A DNA stretch of 64,000 bases from Citromicrobium bathyomarinum. GTDB lineage: Bacteria; Pseudomonadota; Alphaproteobacteria; Sphingomonadales; Sphingomonadaceae. Under the pieces are notes generated by a model, which did not search any database, was not told the origin of the DNA, and worked only from the letters and a program-made list of their open reading frames with translations. Shown piece after piece: positions 1 to 8,857 of the stretch (position 1 is the first letter of the stretch; the number at the start of each line of letters is the position of its first letter). The position numbers were made by a program, and so were the translations under genes. Location: assembly GCA_001306305.2 (NCBI GenBank), contig CP155577.1, positions 2,525,501 to 2,589,500 of the forward strand, written 5' to 3'.

Positions 1-825
1 TACCGCCGCGATCGCTTCGCGTCCCGGATTGGTGATCGGGCCGGTCGGCAGGCCAACTCTGGTGTAGGTGTTGTAGCCGTTCACCGCCGCGATCTCCGAC
101 TGGCGGATGCGGCGGCCCAGCGGCTTGCCCTTGGTGATCGGGTAGATGATCGTCGGATCGGCCTGCAGCAGCATCCCGTCCTTCACCCGGTTGGAATAGA
201 GCCCGGCGACCATGCGCCGTTCTTCGGGGACGCCGGTTTCCTTCTCGACGATCGAGGCGAGCGTCACCGCATCTTCGATATTGTCGACCGCGATGTCCTT
301 CGCGCGCCGCGGCCATGCTTCGGCGAGGTAATTGCGCATTGCCGCCTGCATCCTGGCGAGCACCGCCGCGCGATCTTCGCCACGCTCGAAATCATAGGTG
401 TCGGGCAGCACGCTGCCTTCCTTGGGCACCGGGATTTCCCCGGTCAGCAGATCCTCTGCCATCAGCGTTTCGTAGACCAGGATCGAAGGGGTGCCTTCAG
501 GAATGGTGACGAACCGGCGGATCACCTCGCCATGCTGCAGCGTGTCGAGGATCGTTGCAGGGCTGGCGGCACCCGGCATCAGGAACTCGCCAGCCTTGAT
601 CGGATCGTCGCCGCCCATGATCTTCGCCCGCAGGAGGAAGGCTTCATGGCTGCGAATCAGCCCCTCGTCTTCCAGCTGCTGGGCGACGCCCGTGAGGGTC
701 GAGCCCGAGCGGACGATGAACGACGTATCCTGCTGCGTGGGGCCGGCACCATACCAGCCCCACGCGAACCAGCCTGCGCCGAGCGCGAGCGCAATCAGCA
801 CCAGCGCTGCGAGCGCGCGAAACAT
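1..825 (-). CDS. mltG: Endolytic murein transglycosylase MltG, C-terminus cut by window edge
   Basis: This is an inner-membrane lytic transglycosylase that cleaves nascent peptidoglycan strands and sets glycan length. I translated 275 codons on the minus strand. There is an N-terminal membrane segment (about residues 4-22), a LysM-like region, and the YceG/MltG core with the catalytic-glutamate motif ASIVEKETG followed by a 'GLYSNRVKDGMLLQADPT' type stretch. The 3' end lies beyond position 1. The ATG at 825-823 overlaps the fabF stop codon by one base (TGATG), so translation is probably coupled. fabF-mltG adjacency is a common arrangement in proteobacteria. Confidence 0.93.
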   Translation of the reverse strand, partial: MFRALAALVLIALALGAGWFAWGWYGAGPTQQDTSFIVRSGSTLTGVAQQLEDEGLIRSHEAFLLRAKIMGGDDPIKAGEFLMPGAASPATILDTLQHGEVIRRFVTIPEGTPSILVYETLMAEDLLTGEIPVPKEGSVLPDTYDFERGEDRAAVLARMQAAMRNYLAEAWPRRAKDIAVDNIEDAVTLASIVEKETGVPEERRMVAGLYSNRVKDGMLLQADPTIIYPITKGKPLGRRIRQSEIAAVNGYNTYTRVGLPTGPITNPGREAIAAV

Positions 826-2084
826 CAGTCGATCTTCCGCATCACGAGGCTGGCATTGGTGCCACCGAAGCCGAAGCTGTTGTTGAGCACGGCGTTCACT
901 TCGCGCTTTTTGGCAGTGTGCGGCACCAGATCGACACCCTCGGTCCCCTCGTCGGGATCGTCGAGGTTGAGCGTGGGCGGCACGATCTGGTCGCGGATGG
1001 CGAGGATGCAGAAGATGCTCTCGACCGCGCCTGCGCCGCCGAGAAGGTGCCCGATGGCGGACTTGGTGCTCGACATCGAAGCACCGCCCAGATCGTCGCC
1101 GAAGACGCGCTTGGCCGCGGCGAGCTCGATCGTGTCAGCCATGGTCGAGGTGCCGTGGGCATTGATGTAATCGATATCGTCCGGCTCCAGTCCCGCCTTG
1201 CGCAGCGCCATCCGCATTGAGAGTTCCGCGCCCTTGCCTTCGGGGTGCGGCGCGGTGACGTGGTAGGCATCGCCCGACAGACCATAGCCGACCACCTCGG
1301 CGTAGATCTTCGCGCCGCGCGCCTTGGCGTGTTCGTATTCTTCCAGCACGACCACGCCCGCACCTTCGCCCAGCACGAAGCCTTCGCGATTGCGGTCATA
1401 GGGGCGGCTCGCCTGTTCGGGCCGGTCGTTGAACCCGGTGTTGAGCGCGCGCGCCTGCGCGAAGCCCGCAATGCCCAGCGGGTTGATGGTCGATTCCGAA
1501 CCACCGGCCAGCATGATGTCCGCATCATCATCGCGAATCATGCGGGCCGCATCGCCGATCGAGTGCGCACCGGTCGAGCATGCGGTGACCACGGCGTGGT
1601 TGGGGCCCATCAGGCCGTAGCGGATCGAAACCTGCCCGCTGATGAGGTTGATGATACGCCCGTGGACGAAGTGCGGGCTGACCCGGCCCGGTCCACGCTC
1701 GTGCAGGTTGACCGATTCATATTCGATACCCGGCAGTCCGCCGATACCCGCACCGATGGAGACGCCGGCGCGTTCCTTGGTGGCCTGGTCCATTTCGGTA
1801 AGGTCCGCATCCTCGATCGCCTGGCCTGCCGCATCGAGCCCGTAGACGATGAAGGGGTCCACCTGGCGCTGGATCTTGGTGTCGACCCGCTTGTCGGGAT
1901 CGAAGCCCCATTCGTGATCTTTGCCCTTCACCTCGCAGGCGATGGTCGCCTTCTGGTTGGAAGCGTCGAAGCGGGTGATCGGCCCCGCCCCGCTCTTGCC
2001 GGCAATAAGGTTCTTCCACGAGGTTTCGACATCGCCGCCCAGCGGGGTGACAAGGCCAAGACCGGTTACAACGACGCGGCGCAT
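825..2084 (-). CDS. fabF: 3-oxoacyl-ACP synthase II (KAS II)
   Basis: The enzyme condenses malonyl-ACP with a growing acyl-ACP in cytoplasmic fatty acid elongation. The protein is 419 aa, full length for KAS II. The Cys-His-His active site is visible: Cys169 in [11 protein letters not shown], His310 in [11 protein letters not shown] and His346 in [12 protein letters not shown] chose the ATG at 2084 ([10 protein letters not shown]) because GGAG lies about six bases upstream; the longer reading frame adds only an unlikely seven-residue leader. It is downstream of acpP, its carrier protein, and overlaps mltG by one base. Confidence 0.97.
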   Translation of the reverse strand: MRRVVVTGLGLVTPLGGDVETSWKNLIAGKSGAGPITRFDASNQKATIACEVKGKDHEWGFDPDKRVDTKIQRQVDPFIVYGLDAAGQAIEDADLTEMDQATKERAGVSIGAGIGGLPGIEYESVNLHERGPGRVSPHFVHGRIINLISGQVSIRYGLMGPNHAVVTACSTGAHSIGDAARMIRDDDADIMLAGGSESTINPLGIAGFAQARALNTGFNDRPEQASRPYDRNREGFVLGEGAGVVVLEEYEHAKARGAKIYAEVVGYGLSGDAYHVTAPHPEGKGAELSMRMALRKAGLEPDDIDYINAHGTSTMADTIELAAAKRVFGDDLGGASMSSTKSAIGHLLGGAGAVESIFCILAIRDQIVPPTLNLDDPDEGTEGVDLVPHTAKKREVNAVLNNSFGFGGTNASLVMRKID

Positions 2085-2091
2085 ACTTATC

Positions 2092-2162
2092 TCCAAAAAC
2101 AGCACAGGCCCGGCCCGCTAACCGGGTCGGGCCTGCAAATGGCGGCGGCAGTTAGCCGCCGC
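2092..2162 (-). terminator. Two strong hairpins between acpP and fabF (probable attenuator)
   Basis: There are two inverted repeats in the acpP-fabF spacer. One pairs 2142-2149 with 2155-2162, a perfect 8 bp stem with a 5-base loop. The other pairs 2105-2117 with 2123-2135, about 13 bp with one G-U pair. On the minus strand the second stem is followed within a few bases by five Ts and then directly by the fabF ribosome binding site. This looks like a partial terminator that would keep acpP transcript in excess over fabF. Termination efficiency is inferred. Confidence 0.6.
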
Positions 2163-2192
2163 AAGAGCATCAAGGATTTAGCCCCGAAGGAT

Positions 2193-2429
2193 TTAACCCT
2201 TGTGCTCTTCGATATACTTGGTCGCATCGCCGACCGTGCTGATCTTCTCAGCCGCATCGTCGGGGATTTCGACACCGAATTCTTCTTCGAACGCCATCAC
2301 CAGCTCAACGATGTCGAGGCTGTCCGCGCCCAGATCATCGATGAAGCTCGCATCCTGCGTCACCTTGTCGGCTTCCACGCCCAGATGCTCGACAACGATC
2401 TTCTGTACGCGCTCGGCGGTATCGCTCAT
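2193..2429 (-). CDS. acpP: Acyl carrier protein
   Basis: This is a 78-aa, strongly acidic protein that carries acyl intermediates of fatty acid and lipid synthesis on 4'-phosphopantetheine. Ser37 in the motif [10 protein letters not shown] is the prosthetic-group site. Length and sequence are typical over the full protein. The start ATG at 2429 has an AGGA-type Shine-Dalgarno upstream on the minus strand. It precedes fabF, separated by a spacer with two hairpins that may keep acpP expression high relative to the rest of the operon. Confidence 0.98.
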   Translation of the reverse strand: MSDTAERVQKIVVEHLGVEADKVTQDASFIDDLGADSLDIVELVMAFEEEFGVEIPDDAAEKISTVGDATKYIEEHKG

Positions 2430-2648
2430 TACCTATGTCCTCTCGACATCTTGCTGTTGCTAATCGCCAACCGCCCTATCCAAGCCCTCGACCCCGCGCA
2501 AGGGGGGCAATCCCCTCTACGCGCCCCGTCATGTGAAAAACTCTGTTAGGCCCAAATCCTTGCGTGGTGCAAAGCCCGCCGTGATGTTATAGGCTGTTCA
2601 TCAGGGTCGCACATTGAAGAAACGGGGGGCTGCGCTGGATCGCGTAGG

Positions 2649-2678
2649 GGCTCCCGTGTGATTTTTTGGATGGGAGCC
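2649..2678 (+). promoter_or_regulatory. Hairpin that could mask the ribosome binding site of the CsgG-like gene
   Basis: GGCTCCC (2649-2655) pairs perfectly with GGGAGCC (2672-2678) around an AT-rich 16-base loop. The right arm contains GGAG, the only plausible Shine-Dalgarno for the ATG at 2687. If both arms are in the transcript, the stem would hide the ribosome binding site. Regulation is inferred from structure only. Confidence 0.35.
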
Positions 2679-2686
2679 TTAGAATT

Positions 2687-3493
2687 ATGCGAAAGATTGT
2701 CATGGCCCTTGCGGCGGCCGCGATGCTGAGCGCGCCGGTGGCGGAAGCAAGCGCGCAGAGCAGGTCGTCGGGAGCGCAGAACCGCGACGGCACCACGCGC
2801 GGCGCCTCTTCGGGACGCAAGGAGCAGGAGCGCGGCCAGCAGCAGATTCCGCGTTGCAGCCGCAATCTCGGCACGATCGCGATCGTCGAGCCCGACGATC
2901 AGTGGTGGCGCGAATACAACCTCGGCAGCCCCGAAGCCATTCTGCGCCTTTTCGTCCAGCGTTCGGGCTGCTTCACGATGGTCAACCGCGGCCGCTCGAT
3001 GCAGAGCCGCGCAATGGAACGCGCGCTGGCGGACCAGGGCGAGCTGCAGGAAGGCTCCAACCTCGGCCGCGGCCAGGTTCAGGTGGCCGACTATTTCCTC
3101 CAGCCGGATATCGTTTCGGGTAACTCCAACTCGGGCGGCAGCGCGGTGACCGGCATTCTGGGCGGTCTGCTGGGCGGCGCGATCGGCGGCATCGTCGGCG
3201 GGATCAATATCAAGAAGAAAGAGGCCAACGTCACGCTGGTGGTCGTCAATTCGCGCACCACGGTCGAGGAAGCGCTGGTCGAAGGTTATGCCCGCAAGAC
3301 CGACCTCGGCTGGGCTGCCGGCGGTGGCGCAGGCTGGTGGGGCGGTCTCGCCGGTGCGGGTGGCGGCAGCTACCAGAACACGCAGATCGGTCAGGTGATC
3401 GTGCTCGCCTATCTCGACGCATACACCAAGCTGGTCGATGAGATGGGCGGCCTGCCCTACGACGCGGCAGAGGATGCGCCGCTCGCGCAGTAA
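2687..3493 (+). CDS. Exported CsgG-like protein with glycine-rich segment
   Basis: A 268-aa protein. I start at the ATG at 2687, which gives a clear signal peptide (MRKIVMALAAAAMLSAPVAEASA, cleavage around residue 23). A low-complexity Ser/Arg/Gly linker follows, then a domain that reads like the CsgG/HfaB fold: 'GTIAIVEPDDQWW', 'SPEAILRLFVQRSGCFTMVNR', 'ADYFLQPDIV', 'ANVTLVVVNSRTT', and a C-terminal 'YLDAYTKLVDEMG'. In the middle is a glycine-zipper (about residues 155-180, GGLLGGAIGGIVGG), suggesting membrane insertion or oligomerisation. A second Gly-rich patch lies near residues 210-230. Family membership is by eye. A secretion-pore or envelope-assembly role is possible but unproven. Confidence 0.8.
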   Translation: MRKIVMALAAAAMLSAPVAEASAQSRSSGAQNRDGTTRGASSGRKEQERGQQQIPRCSRNLGTIAIVEPDDQWWREYNLGSPEAILRLFVQRSGCFTMVNRGRSMQSRAMERALADQGELQEGSNLGRGQVQVADYFLQPDIVSGNSNSGGSAVTGILGGLLGGAIGGIVGGINIKKKEANVTLVVVNSRTTVEEALVEGYARKTDLGWAAGGGAGWWGGLAGAGGGSYQNTQIGQVIVLAYLDAYTKLVDEMGGLPYDAAEDAPLAQ

Positions 3494-3513
3494 GCCGGGT
3501 CCAAGATGACGAA

Positions 3514-3552
3514 AGAAGAGGCGGCTCGCACCGATGCGGGCCGCCTCTTTCT
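3514..3552. terminator. Bidirectional intrinsic terminator
   Basis: AAGAGGCGGC (3516-3525) pairs perfectly with GCCGCCTCTT (3540-3549), flanked by A and T tracts on either side. It sits between two convergent genes and could stop transcription from both strands. Confidence 0.75.
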
Positions 3553-3588
3553 GTTTGTAGCTGCGGCAGGCCAGCCGGCTTTCGCCAA

Positions 3589-4512
3589 TCAGTCGCCGTA
3601 GTGGATCGCCAGTTGCCGCTCGGCCTCCTGCCGTGCCCGAATCCGGTCGAGCCCCTCACCGGCATTCGACTTGGAGGGGTCCGCCTTGATTGCGCGGCGA
3701 TAATATTCCTGCGCGCGGTCGAAATCGCCCCCGGCTTCCGCGCATAGTCCGATATTGAACAGCAGCGAGACATGCTCGCCGATGGTCGGCTCCAGCGCGG
3801 CGAAGGCATCGCATGCCATTTCCTCGTCGCGCTTGGTCATCGCGATCGCGTCACGGAACGCGCGGCCGGGCTCCTTATCCATGCCCTTGCGCGTTTCGAG
3901 CACGCGGATGTCTTCCGCACGCTGCTGGGGTGCGAGCGCGTAGCGCAGCCTCGCGGCAATCTCGTCCAGCACCTCGTCGACCATCGGGTCGATCGCCGGC
4001 TCGCTCTCGTCGGCGCAATAGCGCACCTGACGCTGGGACTCCGCATCATCGTCGTGGATCAGCGCGCCGTCATACGAGTACAGACGGATCGTCGGCCTGA
4101 CCGACAGCGTGAGCTGCTCGCAGGGAACCTTCTCCTTGCGCTTTTCGAGGCACTTGTTCTTGTCGTCGCGCTTGACGCAGGTCTCCACCTCGTTGGGCGA
4201 GGCGCGGTAGACATCGACGTCGGTTGCCACGCTGCCACTCAGCACCGCGTCGCCATCGCGCATCACGCTTGCCGGGGCGACGCGAAAATAGGGTTCGCCA
4301 TCGATCGACGCGCTGCGCAGTGCGTCGGCGGCCTTGATGGAAAGCGTGGGACCGTCGATCCCGCCGAACTGCTCGATCCCGATCGACTGCACTTCGGCAG
4401 CATCGCCATTATGCGCCGGGTACACCCCGACGACCCGCAATGTCTCCGCCGAAACCGGCATGGCAAGCGTGCCCAGGCCAAGCCCGACCACGACCATCTT
4501 CAAAGTCCGCAT
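3589..4512 (-). CDS. Exported protein with N-terminal CsgG/TolB-N-like region and TPR repeat
   Basis: A 307-aa protein with a signal peptide (about residues 1-22, ending PVSA|ET). The first half has alternating strands and helices reminiscent of the CsgG/LpoB/TolB-N group ('AEVQSIGIEQFGG', 'AVLSGSVATDVDVY', 'LSVRPTIRLYSYDGALI') and four cysteines in a short region around 'ETCVKRDDKNKCLEKRKEKVPC'. The C-terminal part carries a TPR-type repeat ('LLFNIGLCAEAGGDFDRAQEYYRRAIKADPS'). It is convergent with the CsgG-like gene across a terminator. I do not recognise the specific family. A periplasmic or outer-membrane role is inferred from the signal and repeats. Confidence 0.75.
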   Translation of the reverse strand: MRTLKMVVVGLGLGTLAMPVSAETLRVVGVYPAHNGDAAEVQSIGIEQFGGIDGPTLSIKAADALRSASIDGEPYFRVAPASVMRDGDAVLSGSVATDVDVYRASPNEVETCVKRDDKNKCLEKRKEKVPCEQLTLSVRPTIRLYSYDGALIHDDDAESQRQVRYCADESEPAIDPMVDEVLDEIAARLRYALAPQQRAEDIRVLETRKGMDKEPGRAFRDAIAMTKRDEEMACDAFAALEPTIGEHVSLLFNIGLCAEAGGDFDRAQEYYRRAIKADPSKSNAGEGLDRIRARQEAERQLAIHYGD

Positions 4513-4591
4513 GAGTTCCCCTCCTCACCAGCTTCGCCCGAACCTTACAGGCATCGGGCGAAGCGGCAAGATGGGGAGTAACCCGGCCTCG

Positions 4592-6412
4592 TCAGGCGTC
4601 GCCGGCGCGATCGACCCGGGTTGCTTCGGGCGCGTCCGGTTTCGGCTGCTCGACCGTGCGGATCGAAAGCTCGCGCAGCTGCTTGGGGCTAACGATCGAC
4701 GGCGCGCCCATCATTAGGTCCTGCGCGCGCTGGTTCATCGGGAAGGCGATGACTTCGCGGATGTTGGGCTCGTCGGCCAGCAGCATCACGATCCGGTCGA
4801 TCCCCGGCGCCGAGCCACCATGCGGCGGTGCGCCCAGCTTGAACGCTTCGATCATGCCGCTGAAGTTCGCGTCGACGTCTTCCTTGGAATAGCCCGCCAC
4901 CTCGAACGCCTTGTACATGATGTCCGGACGGTGGTTCCGGATCGCGCCGCTGGACAGCTCGTAGCCATTGCAGACGATATCGTACTGCCACGCCTTGATC
5001 TCCAGCGGGTCCTGGTTCTCCAGCGCGTCCATCTCGCCCTGCGGCATCGAGAACGGGTTGTGGCTGAAATCGATGCGCTTCTGATCTTCGTCGTATTCGA
5101 ACATCGGGAAGTCGACGATCCAGCAGAACTTGAAGCAGCCCTGTTCGATCAGTTCGAGCTGCTCGCCAACGCGCGTGCGCGCGGCACCCGCCAGCTTCTC
5201 GGCTTCCTTGGGCTTGCCTGCCGCGAAGAACAGACCATCATTTTCGCCCAGGCCCAGCTCGTCATAGAGCTTGGCCATTTCTTCGGGCCCGTGGTTCTTG
5301 GCGATCGGCCCACCGAACTCGCCGCCCTTGCGGGTGACGTAGCCTAGGCCCGAATAGCCTTCGCGCCGCGCCCAGTCGTTCATTTCGTCGAAGAACTTGC
5401 GGCTCTTCTCATTGGTGTTCGGTGCGGGGATCGCGCGCACGATGCCGCCACCGCCGACGATCTTCTCGAAGATACCGAAGCCGCTCTTCTCGAAGTGGTG
5501 CGTCACGTCGGTGATGATGATCGGGTTGCGCAGGTCGGGCTTGTCGCTGCCGTACTTGAGCATCGCCTCTGCATAAGGAATGCGCGGGAACTCGCCTGCG
5601 GGCGTCACGCTCTTACCGCCCGAGAATTCCTCGAACACGCCAGCCAGCACCGGCTCGATCGCCTGGAAGACGTCTTCCTGCGTCACGAAGCTCATCTCGA
5701 AGTCGAGCTGGTAGAATTCGGGGCTGCGGTCGGCACGAAGGTCTTCGTCGCGGAAGCATGGCGCGATCTGGAAATAGCGGTCGAAGCCGGCGACCATCAG
5801 CAGCTGCTTGAACATCTGCGGCGCCTGCGGAAGCGCGTAGAAGCGGCCCGGATGCAGGCGGCTCGGCACCAGATAGTCGCGCGCGCCTTCAGGCGACGAT
5901 GCGCCGAGGATCGGGGTCTGGAATTCGGAGAAGCCTTGGTCGATCATCCGGCGGCGCAGGCTCGTGATGACCTTGTTGCGCAGCATGATGTTGTTGTGCA
6001 CCCGCTCGCGCCGCAGGTCGACGAAGCGATATTTGAGGCGGATATCCTCGGGGTATTCCTGCTCGCCTGCGACCGGCAGAGGCAGTTCTTCCGCCATCGA
6101 CTGGACGGTGGCGGATTTGGCGAAGACCTCGATATCGCCGGTCGGCAGGTTGGCGTTGCGCGTTTCCTGCGACCGCGCCTTCACCACGCCGTCGATCGTG
6201 ATGACGCTCTCGGACTTGAGCGAATCCAGCAGGCTCAGCGCCTCGCTATCCTCGTCCGCGACGATCTGGGTGATACCGTAGTGGTCGCGCAGGTCGATGA
6301 ACAGGACACCGCCATGGTCGCGCTTGCGGTGGACCCAGCCGGACAGGCGAACGGTCTCGCCGACATTGCTTTCGCGAAGCTGTGCGCAAGTATGGGTGCG
6401 ATAGGCGTGCAT
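4592..6412 (-). CDS. aspS: Aspartyl-tRNA synthetase (bacterial-type)
   Basis: A 606-aa class II aminoacyl-tRNA synthetase that charges tRNA with aspartate. Seen in order: an N-terminal OB-fold anticodon-binding domain ('[23 protein letters not shown]'), the catalytic core with motif 2 region '[20 protein letters not shown]', the bacterial GAD insertion in the middle, and motif 3 ('[20 protein letters not shown]'). The '[11 protein letters not shown]' style is the one found in alphaproteobacteria, where this enzyme is often non-discriminating and also makes Asp-tRNA(Asn) for GatCAB. Whether that holds here depends on the absence of asnS elsewhere. The ATG at 6412 is supported by the full OB-fold. 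Confidence 0.97.
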   Translation of the reverse strand: MHAYRTHTCAQLRESNVGETVRLSGWVHRKRDHGGVLFIDLRDHYGITQIVADEDSEALSLLDSLKSESVITIDGVVKARSQETRNANLPTGDIEVFAKSATVQSMAEELPLPVAGEQEYPEDIRLKYRFVDLRRERVHNNIMLRNKVITSLRRRMIDQGFSEFQTPILGASSPEGARDYLVPSRLHPGRFYALPQAPQMFKQLLMVAGFDRYFQIAPCFRDEDLRADRSPEFYQLDFEMSFVTQEDVFQAIEPVLAGVFEEFSGGKSVTPAGEFPRIPYAEAMLKYGSDKPDLRNPIIITDVTHHFEKSGFGIFEKIVGGGGIVRAIPAPNTNEKSRKFFDEMNDWARREGYSGLGYVTRKGGEFGGPIAKNHGPEEMAKLYDELGLGENDGLFFAAGKPKEAEKLAGAARTRVGEQLELIEQGCFKFCWIVDFPMFEYDEDQKRIDFSHNPFSMPQGEMDALENQDPLEIKAWQYDIVCNGYELSSGAIRNHRPDIMYKAFEVAGYSKEDVDANFSGMIEAFKLGAPPHGGSAPGIDRIVMLLADEPNIREVIAFPMNQRAQDLMMGAPSIVSPKQLRELSIRTVEQPKPDAPEATRVDRAGDA

Positions 6413-6593
6413 TGTGGAACTTTCCGGTTCGGGGATTAGGCGCTAGGGGCGTGCCGAAGCTGGACGGCGAAAACCCTGAAAGCTTGCGCGCGCTAACACG
6501 CGAATGGCCCGGTTTTGTCAAGCCGGGCGCGCTCGATTGGAGGGGCCACGACGGCCCGAGGGCGGCACTCCGCCCGGCAGAGAAAGATCAAAT

Positions 6594-7769
6594 ATGAAAA
6601 TCCACGACCTGATCACGACCACCGATGCACTGGCCGACCTGTGCGATCGGCTCGGCAAAGGCGACTTCGTCTGCGTCGATACCGAGTTCATGCGGGAAAA
6701 CACCTATTGGCCCGAGCTGTGCCTGGTCCAGATCGGCGACGAGCACGAGGCTGCGGCGATCGACCCGCTGGCCGACGGGATCGACCTCAAACCCCTGCTC
6801 GACCTGCTGACCGAGAATGAGGATGTGCTGAAGATCTTCCACGCAGGCAGCCAGGATGTGGAGATTTTCTACAACCTCACCGGCAAGACCCCGCACCCGA
6901 TCTTCGACACACAGATCGCGATGATGGCGATCAGCCAGTCCGAACAGATCGGCTATGCCAATCTGGTCGAACACTGGCTCGACAAGACGATCGACAAGGG
7001 CGCGCGCTTTACCGACTGGAGCCGGCGCCCGCTGACCGACCGCCAGCTGGAATACGCGATCGGCGACGTGACCTACCTCGCCAAGATCTTTCCCCGCATC
7101 CTCAAGAAGCTGATGAAGACCGATCGCGGCATGTGGCTCAACGCCGAGATGGAAAAGCTCGCCGATCCGGAGAATTACGCCATCGAGCCCGACAAGGCGT
7201 GGAAGCGCATCCGCGCGCAGGGCCGCAACGCACAGGTGCTCGGACGCCTGAAGGCCGTTGCCGCATGGCGCGAGGGAGAGGCGCAGCACAAGAATATCCC
7301 GCGCGGACGGATCATGCGCGACGAAACGCTGGCCGACATTGCTTCCCATCCGCCCAAGAAGCAGGCCGACCTTGCCAAGGTGCGCGGCCTCTCCAACGCG
7401 TGGAAGGACAACGAGATCGGCAACCGCCTGATGGACGTGCTGGAGAACGCCGAGCCGCTGCCCGACAGCGAGATGCCCGCGCGCAATAGTCGCGGCGCCC
7501 CGCTGGGCAAGGAAGGCGCGCTGGTCGCCGACCTGCTCAAACTGCTGCTGAAGATCCGCGCACGCGAAATCGACGTCGCTCCGCGCCTGCTGACCCGCTC
7601 GGGCGAACTGGAGCAGCTGGCCGCAGGCGTGCGCGATCTGCCGATTCTTGAAGGCTGGCGGCGCGAGGTGTTCGGCCGCGATGCGCTCGACCTGGTCGAA
7701 GGCAAGCTCGCCTTCGCGGTCGAGAAGAGCAAGCTGAAGATGACCCATATCGACGATGTCGAGGACTAG
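6594..7769 (+). CDS. rnd: Ribonuclease D
   Basis: A 391-aa 3'-5' exoribonuclease that trims tRNA and other stable RNA precursors. The DEDD exonuclease domain is N-terminal, with 'VDTEFMRENTYWPELCLVQI' (first acidic pair at about residues 28-30), 'KIFHAGSQDVEIF' and the C-terminal 'QLEYAIGDVTYL' motif. It is followed by an HRDC domain (about residues 200-290) and a shorter C-terminal helical domain. I chose the ATG at 6594 because the conserved protein starts at MKIHDLITT; the upstream extension reads as non-coding. The stop is six bases before the oxyR start, so the two are probably cotranscribed. Confidence 0.95.
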   Translation: MKIHDLITTTDALADLCDRLGKGDFVCVDTEFMRENTYWPELCLVQIGDEHEAAAIDPLADGIDLKPLLDLLTENEDVLKIFHAGSQDVEIFYNLTGKTPHPIFDTQIAMMAISQSEQIGYANLVEHWLDKTIDKGARFTDWSRRPLTDRQLEYAIGDVTYLAKIFPRILKKLMKTDRGMWLNAEMEKLADPENYAIEPDKAWKRIRAQGRNAQVLGRLKAVAAWREGEAQHKNIPRGRIMRDETLADIASHPPKKQADLAKVRGLSNAWKDNEIGNRLMDVLENAEPLPDSEMPARNSRGAPLGKEGALVADLLKLLLKIRAREIDVAPRLLTRSGELEQLAAGVRDLPILEGWRREVFGRDALDLVEGKLAFAVEKSKLKMTHIDDVED

Positions 7770-7775
7770 CCCGGA

Positions 7776-8672
7776 ATGAGCACATACCTGCCGACGATCC
7801 GTCAGCTGCAATATCTGGTCGCGCTGCACGAGCATGGCCATTTTGGCCGCGCGGCGGATGCGAGCTTCGTCTCGCAATCGACCCTGTCGGCAGGCATCCG
7901 TGAGCTGGAGACACTGCTCGGCGTCACTCTGGTGGAGCGCAGCCGGCGAGTGGTCCGCTTCACCCCGCTTGGCCAGCAGGTGGTCGAGAAAGCGCACGCA
8001 CTCCTCAGGCAGGCGGAAGACCTGTCGGACCTGGTGCGCGCCGCTGGCCAGCCACTTACCGGCACACTGCGGATGAGCGTGATCCCGACGATCGCGCCGT
8101 TCATGCTGCCGCGCATCCTGCCACGCCTGCGCCGCGAACGGCCCGAGCTGGAGCTGTTCCTGCGCGAGGAGACCAGCAGCGACGCGGTAGAATCGCTCCA
8201 CCACGGGCGGGTCGACTGCGTGCTGCTCGCCCTCCCCTTCCCCACCGGCGAGGTGGAGCAGGAGATCATTGGCGAAGATCGCTTCTACGTCGCCTATCCC
8301 GGTGACGAGCCGCGCGATCTGCCCGAGGAAATCCGGCCCGAGACGATCGAGGACGGGCGGCTGCTGCTGCTGGAAGACGGGCATTGCCTGAAGGAACACG
8401 CGCTGGCCGCGTGCAACCGGCCCGAATTGCGCGCCGCGACCAGCATGATCGGCACGAGTCTCCACACGCTGGTGCAGATGGTCGACAACGGTCTGGGGGT
8501 CACCATGCTGCCCGAGATGGCGCTGGAGGCGGGCATTCTTAAGGGCACGAACGTAATCGCGCGCCCGCTCGATGCGCCTGCTGCGGCGCGCGACATCGCC
8601 CTGATCTGGCGAAAGAACAGCCCTAGAGAGAATGACTTCCGCCTGCTGGCCGATGAATTACGGGCCGGCTGA
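7776..8672 (+). CDS. oxyR: Hydrogen-peroxide-sensing regulator OxyR (LysR family)
   Basis: A 298-aa LysR-type regulator. The N-terminal winged HTH covers about residues 5-64 ('GHFGRAADASFVSQSTLSAG'), followed by an effector domain. The diagnostic feature is GHCLKEHALAAC: Cys204 and Cys213 are nine residues apart, like Cys199/Cys208 of E. coli OxyR, whose disulfide switches the protein on with peroxide. This raises the call from generic LysR to OxyR. It follows rnd by six bases. No catalase or peroxiredoxin gene is next to it here, so its targets lie elsewhere. Confidence 0.92.
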   Translation: MSTYLPTIRQLQYLVALHEHGHFGRAADASFVSQSTLSAGIRELETLLGVTLVERSRRVVRFTPLGQQVVEKAHALLRQAEDLSDLVRAAGQPLTGTLRMSVIPTIAPFMLPRILPRLRRERPELELFLREETSSDAVESLHHGRVDCVLLALPFPTGEVEQEIIGEDRFYVAYPGDEPRDLPEEIRPETIEDGRLLLLEDGHCLKEHALAACNRPELRAATSMIGTSLHTLVQMVDNGLGVTMLPEMALEAGILKGTNVIARPLDAPAAARDIALIWRKNSPRENDFRLLADELRAG

Positions 8673-8857
8673 TCGACCGGCCGGCGGACCCTGAATGCCC
8701 GAAAAGTCCAGAAAAACCGTGACTGGCGCGGGGCTTTTATGGCAGGTGTTCGATCCGTCGGTGATCGGCAGGCGTTAAAAATAGAGATTTGGGGCGGGTC
8801 GCAGCGCACCAGGATCACCGCACATCCGGACCACAGCAATCGGGGCGGGCGTACGGG

